Below, piece by piece: positions 27,229 to 36,939 of a stretch of DNA of 64,000 nucleotides. The notes beneath the pieces are model-generated. The model was given only the letters and a program-made list of their open reading frames with translations. It did not search any database and was not told the origin of the DNA. Positions within the stretch are counted from its first letter, which is position 1, and each line of letters starts with the position of its first letter. The position numbers and the translations under genes are program-made. Source of the DNA: UKL13-2 sp031430555 (GTDB lineage: Bacteria > Pseudomonadota > Gammaproteobacteria > Burkholderiales > Usitatibacteraceae); contig JANPBQ010000263.1 in the NCBI GenBank assembly GCA_031430555.1, positions 1 through 64,000 on the forward strand. Reading direction: 5' to 3'.

Positions 27229-27861
27229 ATGACAGCCGTGTTCACGAATATCCTCGAAGCCGCCCAAATTGGCAAGCGGCGGCATTTGCATGGATTCCTG
27301 ATCGCACTTGCCGCCTCCCTGGTCGCCCATTGCATCATTTTGATCCAAACTGCGGGTTCCGCCCGGATGCAGGGCCCGCCTGAAGTGGCCACAGCGCGGG
27401 CTGTGCAAAAAATTTTCGCCTATGTCAATTTGGCATCGCCCGCGAATTCGCCTGTTTCGCCATCCACATCGATAGTTTCGCCAACATTGGTATTCGCGCC
27501 GCGGGAACAAAAAACGGCGTCCGGCGATGCAATTTTTATCCCCATCGCAACGCCCGATGAGCACTACCTTCGCGCCAAAGCGCTCGATACGCGGCCGACG
27601 CCAGTCGGTAGCCTCGCGTTCAAGCCGCCAAAGCTCGGCGTCGGCGCCAAGCCTATTGAAGTAAGGTTGCGAATTTTTGTTAATGAGTACGGTGCAGTTG
27701 ATTTTGTGCGGATCGAGGGTGAAGCGCCCGATTCTGAATTCACCGAACCGATCATTGCAACCCTGAAAAAATCACGGTTTTCTCCGGGACAGGTCAATGG
27801 TGAAAATGTGAAGAGTCAATTAGTTCTGGGGTGGAAATTCGAGACTGAATCCAACGATTGA
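27229..27861 (+). CDS. TonB-like protein
   Basis: From the ATG at 27229 the product has 210 residues. A single hydrophobic segment (FLIALAASLVAHCIILI) is followed by a proline- and serine-rich linker and a C-terminal domain with VRLRIFVNEYGAVDFVRIEGEAPDSEF and FSPGQVNGENVKSQL, the TonB C-terminal pattern. Such proteins carry energy from the inner membrane to outer-membrane transporters, but no exbB, exbD or receptor lies nearby. It is divergent from pilE. An upstream ATG at 27130 would add 33 residues unlike TonB. Confidence 0.75.
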   Translation: MTAVFTNILEAAQIGKRRHLHGFLIALAASLVAHCIILIQTAGSARMQGPPEVATARAVQKIFAYVNLASPANSPVSPSTSIVSPTLVFAPREQKTASGDAIFIPIATPDEHYLRAKALDTRPTPVGSLAFKPPKLGVGAKPIEVRLRIFVNEYGAVDFVRIEGEAPDSEFTEPIIATLKKSRFSPGQVNGENVKSQLVLGWKFETESND

Positions 27862-27895
27862 GACTTCTTTCTTCGCCTGTTGCGAGATCACTTAC

Positions 27896-27925
27896 TTGGC
27901 GAGCATGCCCCGTCTCGGCTATAAT
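27896..27925 (+). promoter_or_regulatory. Putative promoter of the tRNA-Thr pair
   Basis: TTGGCG (27896-27901) and a perfect TATAAT (27920-27925) are 18 bases apart, ending 21 bases before the first tRNA gene. Confidence 0.65.
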
Positions 27926-27946
27926 TTCAGGCTGTCTTTTCCGCAT

Positions 27947-28022
<76 letters not shown>

Positions 28023-28075
28023 AAACTTCTGCGGGACTTGCCGATTCTCCGCGAATCAATGACACGAATCACCAT

Positions 28076-28150
28076 GCCCGCATAGCTCAGGGGTAGAGCA
28101 ACCGCCTTGTAAGCGGTAGGTCGTCAGTTCGAATCCGACTGTGGGCACCA
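28076..28150 (+). tRNA. tRNA-Thr (TGT)
   Basis: The acceptor GCCCGCA pairs with TGTGGGC, the anticodon stem ACCGC/GCGGT encloses loop CTTGTAA with anticodon TGT, and the T-loop is AGTTCGAAT. CCA is encoded. It lies 53 bases after tRNA-Thr(CGT), probably in one transcript. Confidence 0.95.
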
Positions 28151-28237
28151 ATAGCGTTTCCCGGATTTATTTGCCGCGTTTGGGAACGTCGCGCGGGCAA
28201 GCATTTCTAAACAAGGGTCTATACAACAATTCGGCAC

Positions 28238-30400
28238 ATGGCCAAATACCCGATCCTGATCCTAAGCGTATTGCTACGCGCAGTCTTGCCGGTCGCGTTC
28301 GCGGGCGCGTGCCTCGCTGCACCCGTCAAGACGCCGCACGTCGAGGCCGAACTCATCTCCCGCTACGCCGCGTTTCAGCCAGGCAAGCCGATCGAGCTCG
28401 CACTGCGGCTGAAAATCATCGATCACTGGCACACCTATTGGCAAAATCCGGGCGATTCCGGATTGCCGACGCGGCTCGATTGGACGTTGCCCGGCGGATT
28501 CACGGCGGGCAGCATCGAATGGCCGCACCCAAAAAGACTGCCGCTTGGCCCGCTCATGAATTTTGGCTACGAGGGCGAAGTGCTGCATTTGGTCAATGTG
28601 CAGACGCCGAAAAATTTCAAAATCGGCGATCCCGTCAAATTCGCGGCGAAAGCCGATTGGCTGGTTTGCAGCGATGTTTGCATCCCCGAAAGCGCGAATT
28701 TATCGATTACCTTGCAAAGTGTAGACGCGGCACCCTTGCCGGACGTGCGCTGGATCGATGCATTCGCCAAGGCGCGGGCCGCACTTCCCGCCAAAATGAC
28801 AAATTGGCGGATGTCGGCCAAGGTTGCCGATGGCAAGATTTCGATCGAATTTTCGCCGCCTTCCGGCGTCGCCGTACCGCTGACGGATGTCGCATTTTTC
28901 CCATTACGTGAAGAGCTCATCGCCAACGCGGCGCCGCAGATCCTGACCAAGACCGACGCTGGCTACCGCATTGAAACCTCCGCGGCGGATCCGATCCATG
29001 CAGACCTCAAAAGTGCCGATGGAGTGCTGGTCTCGTCAAACGGTTGGGGCGCGGCGCATTCTGGAAATGCGATTACCTTTTTCGCGCCACTCGCCATTGC
29101 AACTGCCCCGGGCAAATCGTTGCCGCGCCCGGTTGCGGCCACCTCCCCGCCCCCTTCTCCGCCCGCTGAATCGTTGGGTCTCTTCGCCGCGCTGCTGTTT
29201 GCATTCGGCGGTGGATTACTGCTGAATCTGATGCCCTGCGTGTTCCCGGTGCTAGGCATCAAAGTTATGGGGTTCGCGCGTCACTCGCAAAGCGATGCCG
29301 CGAAAATGCGCAAGCAAGGTTTCGCATTCCTGGGCGGCGTGATTGTCTCTTTCTGGTTGCTGGCGGGCGCGCTGATCGCGTTGCGTGCTGCCGGTGAATC
29401 GGTCGGCTGGGGATTTCAGCTTCAGTCGCCGATGTTCGTCAGCTTTCTCGCCGCCCTTTTCATGTTGATGGCGTTGAACTTGAGCGGCGTATTCGAAATG
29501 GGGCTCGGCGTCCAATCCGCTGCGGGCGGGCTTGCGCCACCGGGTCGCGGCGCATTGATCGACGCATTCTTTTCCGGCGTGCTCGCTACCGTGGTGGCGA
29601 CCCCCTGCACCGCGCCAATGATGGGTGCGGCGCTCGGCTTCACGCTTTCGCAGCCCGCCGCCACGTCGCTACTGGTATTCACGGCCATCGCGTTCGGCAT
29701 GGCGACGCCGGTGTTCATGCTCTCGTTGATGCCGAAGTGGCTGCGGTACCTGCCGAGGCCGGGCGCATGGATGGATACATTGAAACAAGTCCTCGCGTTT
29801 CCCCTATATGCCACCGTCGTGTGGCTGGTCTGGGTTCTTGGTGCCCAAATCGGCAATGATGGTGTCGCGCGACTGTTATTCGGGTTGACCTTGCTCTCGC
29901 TCGCAGCTTGGCTATATGGACATTGGCAGCTTGCCCGACCGAGAAGTGCCGTTATCGCAGCACTACTGGTCGTAATCATGGGTCTCGCCATCGCTTGGCC
30001 GGATACCAAGAATGTTGGATCGACTGTTGCGCGGGCCGAGGAGGGATGGGTACCTTTTTCCGCGAAGAAGATCGCCGAGTTGCGCGCCGAGAAAAAGCCG
30101 ATATTTGTCGATTTCACTGCCACTTGGTGCATCACCTGCCAGGTGAACAAACGCGTTGCGTTGAATCGGGAAGATGTGATTCAGCGATTCAAAGAACTCG
30201 GCGTCGTACGCATGAAGGCTGACTGGACCGTCCAGGATCCGGAAATCACTCGGGCACTGGCGAAATTCGGGCGCAATGGCGTGCCGCTCTATGTTTTCTA
30301 TCCCGCCGGCGGGGAAGCGGTGATTCTCCCCGAAGTATTGACGCCGGCAATCGTACTCGCGGCAATTTCGCCGGGTACGCCTTCTCTTGCGGCCCAATAG
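28238..30400 (+). CDS. DsbD-like thiol:disulfide transmembrane reductase
   Basis: The product (720 residues) has a signal peptide, an N-terminal periplasmic domain with WLVCSDVCIPE, a membrane core of about eight segments with the paired cysteines LMPCVFP and ATPCTAP, and a C-terminal thioredoxin domain with ATWCITCQ (Cys631, Cys634). This three-part plan moves electrons from cytoplasmic thioredoxin to periplasmic partners. The N-terminal domain resembles the ScsB type more than E. coli DsbD, so its periplasmic targets could differ. It lies after the tRNA pair and before lptC. Confidence 0.9.
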   Translation: MAKYPILILSVLLRAVLPVAFAGACLAAPVKTPHVEAELISRYAAFQPGKPIELALRLKIIDHWHTYWQNPGDSGLPTRLDWTLPGGFTAGSIEWPHPKRLPLGPLMNFGYEGEVLHLVNVQTPKNFKIGDPVKFAAKADWLVCSDVCIPESANLSITLQSVDAAPLPDVRWIDAFAKARAALPAKMTNWRMSAKVADGKISIEFSPPSGVAVPLTDVAFFPLREELIANAAPQILTKTDAGYRIETSAADPIHADLKSADGVLVSSNGWGAAHSGNAITFFAPLAIATAPGKSLPRPVAATSPPPSPPAESLGLFAALLFAFGGGLLLNLMPCVFPVLGIKVMGFARHSQSDAAKMRKQGFAFLGGVIVSFWLLAGALIALRAAGESVGWGFQLQSPMFVSFLAALFMLMALNLSGVFEMGLGVQSAAGGLAPPGRGALIDAFFSGVLATVVATPCTAPMMGAALGFTLSQPAATSLLVFTAIAFGMATPVFMLSLMPKWLRYLPRPGAWMDTLKQVLAFPLYATVVWLVWVLGAQIGNDGVARLLFGLTLLSLAAWLYGHWQLARPRSAVIAALLVVIMGLAIAWPDTKNVGSTVARAEEGWVPFSAKKIAELRAEKKPIFVDFTATWCITCQVNKRVALNREDVIQRFKELGVVRMKADWTVQDPEITRALAKFGRNGVPLYVFYPAGGEAVILPEVLTPAIVLAAISPGTPSLAAQ

Positions 30401-30469
30401 TCGTTTGTTTCCCTGCGACAGCCGCGTTAATATCAGTCTTGGCAATCGAGCTTCCCAACCATTCACATT

Positions 30470-31063
30470 TTGGCCGCCTTGAACTCAAGACCGATTCCCC
30501 TGCTGCCATTGAGCGTATTGATCCTGCTGGGCGCGATGACGTTCTGGTTGTCGCGTTTTGTCCAATTGGATGAAACTCGCGCGAATGGCGCAATTCGGCA
30601 TGATCCGGATTTGATCATCGAGAATTTTTCCGCCCTCAAACTGGGGGAAAGCGGCACCGTTGAATACACTATTCGCGCTGAAAAAATGACGCATTTTCGC
30701 GACGACGATTTGTCGACGCTCGATAAAATCGTGTTCACCGCATTGCAACCCAACAAACCGAAGGTGACCGCAACTGCACCCCGCGGCCAACTCGTCAAGC
30801 ACGCGGATGGTGCCGACGAAGTCATGATGGACGGCGGCGTTCGCGTTGAAACCGAGGCCGATGCAAAGCATTCGGCAATGCTTTTGACGACCCCGACAAT
30901 GAAGGTCATTCCGGATCAGAATATTGCGCGCTCAAATGATGGTGTCGTCATGGAAAGTCTGTCGGGCAAATTAACCGCAAAGACATTTGTATTGAACACC
31001 GATACTCGCCGACTTGAATTGGAAGGCGTCAATCTCAAGTACACGCCCAGGAGCAAACGATGA
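30470..31063 (+). CDS. lptC: LPS export protein LptC
   Basis: LptC is a bitopic inner-membrane protein that passes LPS from LptB2FG to LptA. The product has one N-terminal membrane segment (LLPLSVLILLGAMTFWLSRF) and a beta-jellyroll domain with LGESGTVEYTIRAEKMTHF. No ATG precedes the membrane segment; TTG at 30470 or, more likely, TTG at 30479 (giving MNSRPIPLL) starts translation. Its stop overlaps the lptA ATG as ATGA. The kdsC gene often found upstream is absent. Confidence 0.88.
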   Translation: MAALNSRPIPLLPLSVLILLGAMTFWLSRFVQLDETRANGAIRHDPDLIIENFSALKLGESGTVEYTIRAEKMTHFRDDDLSTLDKIVFTALQPNKPKVTATAPRGQLVKHADGADEVMMDGGVRVETEADAKHSAMLLTTPTMKVIPDQNIARSNDGVVMESLSGKLTAKTFVLNTDTRRLELEGVNLKYTPRSKR

Positions 31064-31647
31064 CGTTGCCGAAACGAGTGTTGACCCATGCGGTGATCTT
31101 CGTATCACTTTTGCCCAGCGTCGCATCAAGCGAAAAAGCCGACCGCGAAAAGGAAATGGACATTTCATCGAAGTATGGTTTGTATGAAGGCTCGAAGGAA
31201 ACCAACGTCAAGAAACTCGAGGGCGATGTGCTGATCGAGCGCGGCACGATGCGCATCACTGCCGAACGTGCGATCGTCAAAGAGACCGCCGAAGGCACAT
31301 TTGCGGAGTTGTTCGGCAAATCGTCCGGGCCGATCACCTTCAGGCAAAAGCGCGAAGGTGAAAATGAATTTGTTGAGGCATCCGCCGACCGCGCCGAATA
31401 CGACGATAGCACCGGCACTATCAAACTCTATTCCAAAGTCCGTTTCAAAAGCGGCGGCGACCTCATGGAAAGTGAATACATGGTCTACAACACGTACACC
31501 GAAAAAATGGAACTGCGCAATCAGATTCCCGGTGCAAAACCTACACCGGGTGTCGACGAGGGCAGAGTGACGTTCAAGGTGCAGCCGCGCACGCAATCGA
31601 CAGCACCGGCGTCCGATGGCAAAACGCCGCCCGCCGCCAAAAAATAA
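31060..31647 (+). CDS. lptA: LPS periplasmic bridge protein LptA
   Basis: LptA forms the periplasmic bridge carrying LPS between membranes. The 195-residue product has a signal peptide ending LPSVASS and a beta-jellyroll domain with LEGDVLIERGTMRITAERA and RADRAEYDD-like segments typical of OstA/LptA. The C-terminal tail is rich in Pro, Ala and Lys. The ATG overlaps the lptC stop. Confidence 0.9.
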   Translation: MTLPKRVLTHAVIFVSLLPSVASSEKADREKEMDISSKYGLYEGSKETNVKKLEGDVLIERGTMRITAERAIVKETAEGTFAELFGKSSGPITFRQKREGENEFVEASADRAEYDDSTGTIKLYSKVRFKSGGDLMESEYMVYNTYTEKMELRNQIPGAKPTPGVDEGRVTFKVQPRTQSTAPASDGKTPPAAKK

Positions 31648-31666
31648 CGCTCGCAAAGACTGATTG

Positions 31667-32437
31667 ATGAATCAAATCGCCGAATCCGGGTCTATGCCGG
31701 ATGCACTCAGCACCAAGAGCACCCTGCGCGCCGATCGGCTCAAGAAGTCCTACAAGAAACGCGTTGTTGTAAGCGATGTCTCGCTTTCCGTTGAAAGCGG
31801 TGAAGTGGTTGGATTGTTGGGGCCCAACGGTGCCGGAAAGACCACTTGCTTTTACATGATTGTCGGCCTCGTGCCGCTGGATAGTGGCGGCATTTTGCTG
31901 GATGAAAAGGAGGTGTCTCGTCTGCCGATCTATCGACGTTCGCGATTGGGGCTCGCATATCTTCCCCAAGAAGCGTCGATTTTCCGCAAACTGACGGTTG
32001 CCGAGAATATTCAGGCTGTACTGGAATTGCGCGACTTATCGCCGGACGAAATCGACAACAAGCGCGATTCGCTGATGGATGAATTGCACATTACGCATTT
32101 GCGCAACAATCCCGCAATCAGTTTGTCGGGTGGCGAACGCCGCCGCGTCGAAATTGCCCGCGCGCTGGCGGTCGATCCGCGATTCATCCTGCTCGACGAA
32201 CCCTTCGCCGGCGTCGATCCGATCGCCGTCATTGATATTCAGGAAATCATTAAGTTTCTGAAAAATCGCGGCATAGGTGTACTGATCACCGATCACAATG
32301 TACGGGAGACATTGGGTATCTGCGACCGCGCCTACATCATCAATCAGGGATCGGTTTTGGCCTCCGGCAAGCCCGACGAAATAATTTATAATGAATCTGT
32401 TCGCAAAGTCTATCTGGGTGAAAACTTCCGCCTATGA
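31667..32437 (+). CDS. lptB: LPS export ABC ATPase LptB
   Basis: LptB powers LPS extraction with LptFG. The 256-residue protein has the Walker A motif GPNGAGKTT at residues 52-60, Q-loop PQEASIF, signature LSGGERRR, Walker B FILLDEPFAGVDP and switch ITDHNVRETL, all as in LptB. The ATG at 31667 is chosen; a TTG sits one codon upstream. It follows lptA after 19 bp and is followed by rpoN, as in most Proteobacteria. Confidence 0.97.
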   Translation: MNQIAESGSMPDALSTKSTLRADRLKKSYKKRVVVSDVSLSVESGEVVGLLGPNGAGKTTCFYMIVGLVPLDSGGILLDEKEVSRLPIYRRSRLGLAYLPQEASIFRKLTVAENIQAVLELRDLSPDEIDNKRDSLMDELHITHLRNNPAISLSGGERRRVEIARALAVDPRFILLDEPFAGVDPIAVIDIQEIIKFLKNRGIGVLITDHNVRETLGICDRAYIINQGSVLASGKPDEIIYNESVRKVYLGENFRL

Positions 32438-32489
32438 TTTCCCGGCAGTATGTTGAAAAACAACTGCGTGGCGGCGATGCATCTCCAGC

Positions 32490-33965
32490 ATGAAACATAG
32501 CCTCCAGCTCAAGCTCTCACAGCACCTCACGCTGACCCCGCAACTGCAACTTTCGATAAAGTTGTTGCAGCTGTCGACAGTTGAACTCAATACCGAACTT
32601 GAGCGGTACTTGCTCGAAAACCCTTTGCTTGAACGCATCGATGCGGAAAGCGCCTCGAACGACGCGGCCGTTGCCTTCAACGGCGTGTCCGCTCACGAAG
32701 GTGAATCCCGGGAACGCGAAGACGGTGCGGCATCCTCTGAGACAGCACCGAGCGACAGTGGTGCCACCGACACCAGCGCGGATTTTGGCGCGTCGATGGA
32801 AGATGGCGGCACCTATTCAAGCACCACGCGTCGGCAATCGGATGACGACGAAGACAGCGACTATTCACAGTTGCCGGCCGCTGAGGCCACCCTACAGGAA
32901 CACCTGATTCAACAACTGACGTTGTCGCAGCTCTCCGAGCACGACCGGCGATTGGTACTCATGGTGATCGCCCATTTGGATGACGACGGCTACTTGAGCA
33001 CCGATCTAGATGAGCTTGCCGCGTCGATCGGCGAGCACATGGAAATCGAACCAGAGGAGTTGGGTATCGCGCTGACGCATGTTCAACAAATGGATCCCAC
33101 CGGCGTCGGTGCGCGCTCGCTTGGCGAATGCCTCGCGTTGCAACTTCGCAGCCTGCCGAGCGATACGCCGCAACTTGATCGCGCGCTTCAGATTGCGGAT
33201 CATCATCTCGATGCGCTCGGCGCGCGCGACTTCGCCAAATTGAAAAGAATTCTCCGCTGCGACGACGGCGAGTTGAAAGTGGCGCGCGAACTGATCGTTT
33301 CGCTCGATCCGAAGCCGGGCCGTGGATTTGGCGGCGGCGATACGCGCTACGTGATTCCGGATGTGGTCGTTAAGAAAATTAGCGGCGCGTGGACGGCGCA
33401 ACTCAATCAAGAAGCCATGCCGAAGTTGCGTGTCAACAAGCTATATGCCGATTTGCTGCACCGCAGCCGAGACAGTGCCGGCAAAAATCTCGCCGGGCAA
33501 CTGCAGGAAGCGCGTTGGCTGATCAAGAACGTACAGCAACGCTTTGACACCATATTGCGCGTGACGCAGGCAATCGTCGAGCGCCAACGGCATTTTTTCG
33601 ATCATGGCGAAGTCGCGATGCGCCCGTTGGTGTTGCGTGAAATTGCAGACCAGGTGGGCCTGCACGAATCGACCATTTCGCGCGTCACAACGCAGAAGTA
33701 CATGCTCACCCCCAAAGGTATTTTTGAGCTCAAGTATTTTTTCGGCTCCAGCGTTTCTACCGACACCGGCGGCGCTTGCTCGGCGACCGCAATCCGCGCA
33801 TTGATCAAGCAATTGGTGCAAGCGGAAGACAACAAGAAGCCTTTGTCCGACAATCGCATCTCGGATATTCTGGCTCAACAGGGTATTGTGGTGGCGAGAC
33901 GAACTGTGGCCAAGTACCGGGAAGGCCTGCAAATTCAGGCGGCCAGTTTGCGAAAGGCATTTTAG
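32490..33965 (+). CDS. rpoN: RNA polymerase sigma-54 factor
   Basis: The product (491 residues) starts MKHSLQLKLSQHLTLTPQLQ, the glutamine-rich region I that contacts activators. An acidic, low-complexity region II follows, then the core-binding domain and the DNA-binding C-terminus with the RpoN box ARRTVAKYR at residues 469-477. Sigma-54 reads -24/-12 promoters of nitrogen, motility and pilus genes. It sits between lptB and hpf in the conserved rpoN cluster. Confidence 0.97.
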   Translation: MKHSLQLKLSQHLTLTPQLQLSIKLLQLSTVELNTELERYLLENPLLERIDAESASNDAAVAFNGVSAHEGESREREDGAASSETAPSDSGATDTSADFGASMEDGGTYSSTTRRQSDDDEDSDYSQLPAAEATLQEHLIQQLTLSQLSEHDRRLVLMVIAHLDDDGYLSTDLDELAASIGEHMEIEPEELGIALTHVQQMDPTGVGARSLGECLALQLRSLPSDTPQLDRALQIADHHLDALGARDFAKLKRILRCDDGELKVARELIVSLDPKPGRGFGGGDTRYVIPDVVVKKISGAWTAQLNQEAMPKLRVNKLYADLLHRSRDSAGKNLAGQLQEARWLIKNVQQRFDTILRVTQAIVERQRHFFDHGEVAMRPLVLREIADQVGLHESTISRVTTQKYMLTPKGIFELKYFFGSSVSTDTGGACSATAIRALIKQLVQAEDNKKPLSDNRISDILAQQGIVVARRTVAKYREGLQIQAASLRKAF

Positions 33966-34100
33966 GGATTTCAGGGATGTGCAGTGGTTGTGATTGTTGT
34001 GGTTGTTGAAAAGTGTATTGCAGAAGCGGTAGCCTTATTGAGTAGTCAAACAAGCGGCGCACGCAACGATTGCGGTGCCCCTCGCAAAGGAGATTGGCAA

Positions 34101-34424
34101 ATGAACTTGAACATGACTGGCCATCACCTCGAAATCACGCCGTCCATGCGTGATTACGTCTCTTCAAAGATGACTCGAATCAACCGTCATTTCGATCATG
34201 TGATCGATGTGAGCATGATTCTGAGCGTCGAAAAGCTGCGACAGAAGATCGAAGCGAACGTGCATTTGTCGGGAAAGGATATTTTCGCCGAGAGCGAAGA
34301 TTCGGACATGTATGCCGCCATCGATTTGCTGGTGGACAAGCTCGACCGGCAGATCATCAAACACAAAGAACGCGTCAAGAACAAGCACGACATTTCGGCG
34401 CTGAAACGCATTCCCACGGAGTGA
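34101..34424 (+). CDS. hpf: Ribosome hibernation promoting factor, short form
   Basis: The 107-residue protein starts MNLNMTGHHLEITPSMRDYV after a good AAAGGAG ribosome binding site. It matches short HPF/YfiA proteins, with SGKDIFAESEDSDMYAAIDLL, and lacks the C-terminal dimerisation domain of long HPF. HPF binds the 30S decoding region and helps form 100S ribosome dimers in slow growth. Its place between rpoN and ptsN is conserved. Confidence 0.94.
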   Translation: MNLNMTGHHLEITPSMRDYVSSKMTRINRHFDHVIDVSMILSVEKLRQKIEANVHLSGKDIFAESEDSDMYAAIDLLVDKLDRQIIKHKERVKNKHDISALKRIPTE

Positions 34425-34586
34425 TGCACACGGCGGCCGGCGCAAGCCGGCCGCCGACTTTGCGCAATGTCGTTCGGGTGCAAATAAAACGCTTCGCCGT
34501 CGGTCATTCAACTGAACGTCTGTGGCGCAAACGTCGTAGACCTCACCATCGGTTCCACTTTCCGTTCCAATCATCCTTCGTCGCGC

Positions 34587-35072
34587 ATGAATCTCATCGG
34601 TAAAACACTATCCATTCCGCGCATCGCGCTGGATATGGACATCACCAGCAAGAAGCGATTGTTTGAGCAGATCGGTCTGATGATCGAGAACGAAAATCGC
34701 ATTGCCCGCGCGACCGTGTTCGACGCGTTGTTCGCGCGCGAAAAGCTCGGCTCTACTGGTCTTGGAATGGGTGTCGCCATTCCGCATGGCAGGCTCAAAC
34801 AACTTCGCGATACGGTTGCCGTATTTGTGCGCGCCAAAGAAGGTATTCCGTTCGAAGCGCCGGACGACGCACCGGTAAGATTGGTGTTCGCGATGCTGGT
34901 TCCCGAACACGCGACCGAACAGCACTTGAATATGCTTTCCGAGCTCACGCAAATATTCAGCAACCCCGAGCTGCGCGAAGTACTCATGACGGCGGACGAC
35001 CCGCAGTTCATCCATCAACTGCTCACGGAGTGGTCACCGTATGCCGCGATTAAGCGTACAGCAGCTGTTTGA
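34587..35072 (+). CDS. ptsN: Nitrogen-related PTS EIIA protein
   Basis: PtsN is the output EIIA of the PTS-Ntr phosphorelay, linked to potassium, nitrogen and envelope regulation. The 161-residue protein has the phosphorylation motif GVAIPHGRL with His67 and the EIIA pattern REKLGSTGLG. It overlaps hprK by 32 bases in another frame, so the two are likely coupled. No EI or NPr gene is in the window. Confidence 0.94.
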   Translation: MNLIGKTLSIPRIALDMDITSKKRLFEQIGLMIENENRIARATVFDALFAREKLGSTGLGMGVAIPHGRLKQLRDTVAVFVRAKEGIPFEAPDDAPVRLVFAMLVPEHATEQHLNMLSELTQIFSNPELREVLMTADDPQFIHQLLTEWSPYAAIKRTAAV

Positions 35073-36054
35073 CGACCGTCGGGAGAAGCTCCAGCTCACC
35101 TGGATAGGCGGGCGCAAAGGTGCGTCGCGCGAGCTGACCCACGATGCGCTCAACCGGGCCGGCGTAGGGTTGGTCGGTCATCTGAATTTGATACATCCGA
35201 TCCTCATCCAGGCGTTGGGCATGAGCGATCTCGATTACCTGGGGAACCAGCCGACTGCCGCGCGCGCCGAAAGCTTCGCCACGCTTTGCAAGGGTGAGAC
35301 GACGTGTATCTTTGTCTGCGATGGTGCCGATGCACCGCGCGATCTCATCGCCGCATGTGATCAGCACGGTGTACCGCTTTTCCTTTCGCAAAAGATGAGC
35401 CGGGTATTTGTCAATCTATTGCGGCCTTATTTGCAACGCGAGCTTTCCGAGGTAACCACCAGCCATGGCGTGTTTCTCGACGTGCTGGGCTTCGGCATTC
35501 TGATCACCGGCGATTCGCAGATCGGCAAGAGCGAACTCGCCCTCGAGCTGATTTCTCGCGGTGCTGGCCTGGTCGCCGACGATGCGGTCGAGCTCTACCA
35601 GATCGGCCCGGAAACGATACAAGGCCGCTGCCCGCCGTTGCTGCGTGATTTTCTGGAGGTACGCGGCATCGGCGTCATCAACATCAAGGCGATATTCGGC
35701 GAGACGGCCGTGCGCCCGCGCAAGACGTTGCGCTTGATCGTGCATCTCGAGCGCCCGACCGAAGAATATTTTCGCGGTCTTGACCGGCTGCAAACTAAAT
35801 CCAGCTCGACCTTTATTCTGGGCGTGGAAATTCCCACGGTGACGCTCGCGGTCGTGGCGGGACGCAACCTTGCAGTGCTGGTCGAGGCGGCCGTGCGCCA
35901 CTATATTTTGCAAACCCGCGGCTACGATTCCACCAAGGATTTTCTTGAACGCCATGAAGTAGTGATGCGCGAGCAGGATGATGCCGCTCAAGCCGCGACC
36001 GACGCGGATTCATCGGCGGCGACACGCCAAATCCGCGCATACGGCACCGACTAA
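35041..36054 (+). CDS. hprK: HPr kinase/phosphorylase
   Basis: HprK phosphorylates and dephosphorylates a serine on HPr-like proteins. The 337-residue product has the Walker A motif GDSQIGKS at residues 157-164, the DDAVELYQI region and the signature EVRGIGVINIKAIFGE. Full bacterial length is present. In Betaproteobacteria it lies with ptsN and rapZ, as here, in place of the Gram-positive sugar-control context. Confidence 0.95.
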   Translation: MPRLSVQQLFDDRREKLQLTWIGGRKGASRELTHDALNRAGVGLVGHLNLIHPILIQALGMSDLDYLGNQPTAARAESFATLCKGETTCIFVCDGADAPRDLIAACDQHGVPLFLSQKMSRVFVNLLRPYLQRELSEVTTSHGVFLDVLGFGILITGDSQIGKSELALELISRGAGLVADDAVELYQIGPETIQGRCPPLLRDFLEVRGIGVINIKAIFGETAVRPRKTLRLIVHLERPTEEYFRGLDRLQTKSSSTFILGVEIPTVTLAVVAGRNLAVLVEAAVRHYILQTRGYDSTKDFLERHEVVMREQDDAAQAATDADSSAATRQIRAYGTD

Positions 36055-36072
36055 ATAGACTGGCCTGATTTC

Positions 36073-36915
36073 ATGCAACTTGTATTGATTAGTGGATTAT
36101 CCGGTTCCGGCAAGAGTGTGGCGCTGCATGCACTTGAAGACTCCGGCTATTTCGCTGTCGACAATTTGCCGGCAATATTGATTCCAGCGCTTCTGGAATC
36201 GCAACGCAGCAACCCGCGCAGCATGGACAAAATCGCCATCAGCATCGATGCGCGCACCAGTCATACACTCGACGCGTTGCCGCGGATCATCGAAGATCTC
36301 ACCGAAAAGGGTATCGATTGCCGCACTGTTTATCTTGAAGCCAACGATGAAGCATTGACGCGGCGTTTTTCGGAAACCCGGCGGCCCCATCCGATGTCGC
36401 CGCGCATTGCCGGAGGTATCGCCAATTGCATTGCCGAAGAGCGGCGAATTCTCTCGCCGGTCGCGAGTTTGGCGCACCGCATGGATACGTCCGGCGTGAA
36501 TACGAACACGCTGCGCGGCTGGATCAAGGAATGGCTCAAGCTCGACCAATCGCGGATCACGCTGGCGTTTCAATCTTTTGGGTTCAAGCGCGGGCTGCCG
36601 ATCGATGCGGATCTTGTTTTTGACACACGCTTCCTGCCGAATCCGTTTTACGATCCTGCCCTCCGTCCGCTTACCGGCAAGGATCGCGCGGTGAAAGAAT
36701 TCCTCGAAGCGGATTTGAACGTCGCCCGATTGATTGACGATATCGCATCGTTTCTGATGCGTTGGCTGCCGTTTTATGTGCGCGACAACCGGGCCGCGCT
36801 GACCATCGCCATCGGTTGTACGGGAGGGCAGCATCGCTCTGTTTACATCGTTGAGGAGCTTGCGCAGCGCTTTGGCACCGATCAGCAGATTCTCATCCGA
36901 CACCGCGATTTGTAG
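36073..36915 (+). CDS. rapZ: RNase adapter RapZ
   Basis: RapZ binds nucleotide and, in enterics, delivers small RNAs controlling glmS to RNase E. This 280-residue protein has Walker A GLSGSGKS at residues 8-15, VDNLP near residue 30 and the C-terminal signature IGCTGGQHRSVYI. Length is normal. It closes the ptsN-hprK-rapZ run; whether the small-RNA role holds in this organism is inference. Confidence 0.95.
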   Translation: MQLVLISGLSGSGKSVALHALEDSGYFAVDNLPAILIPALLESQRSNPRSMDKIAISIDARTSHTLDALPRIIEDLTEKGIDCRTVYLEANDEALTRRFSETRRPHPMSPRIAGGIANCIAEERRILSPVASLAHRMDTSGVNTNTLRGWIKEWLKLDQSRITLAFQSFGFKRGLPIDADLVFDTRFLPNPFYDPALRPLTGKDRAVKEFLEADLNVARLIDDIASFLMRWLPFYVRDNRAALTIAIGCTGGQHRSVYIVEELAQRFGTDQQILIRHRDL

Positions 36916-36939
36916 CGTCGACCGGTAGATGCAGCGGTT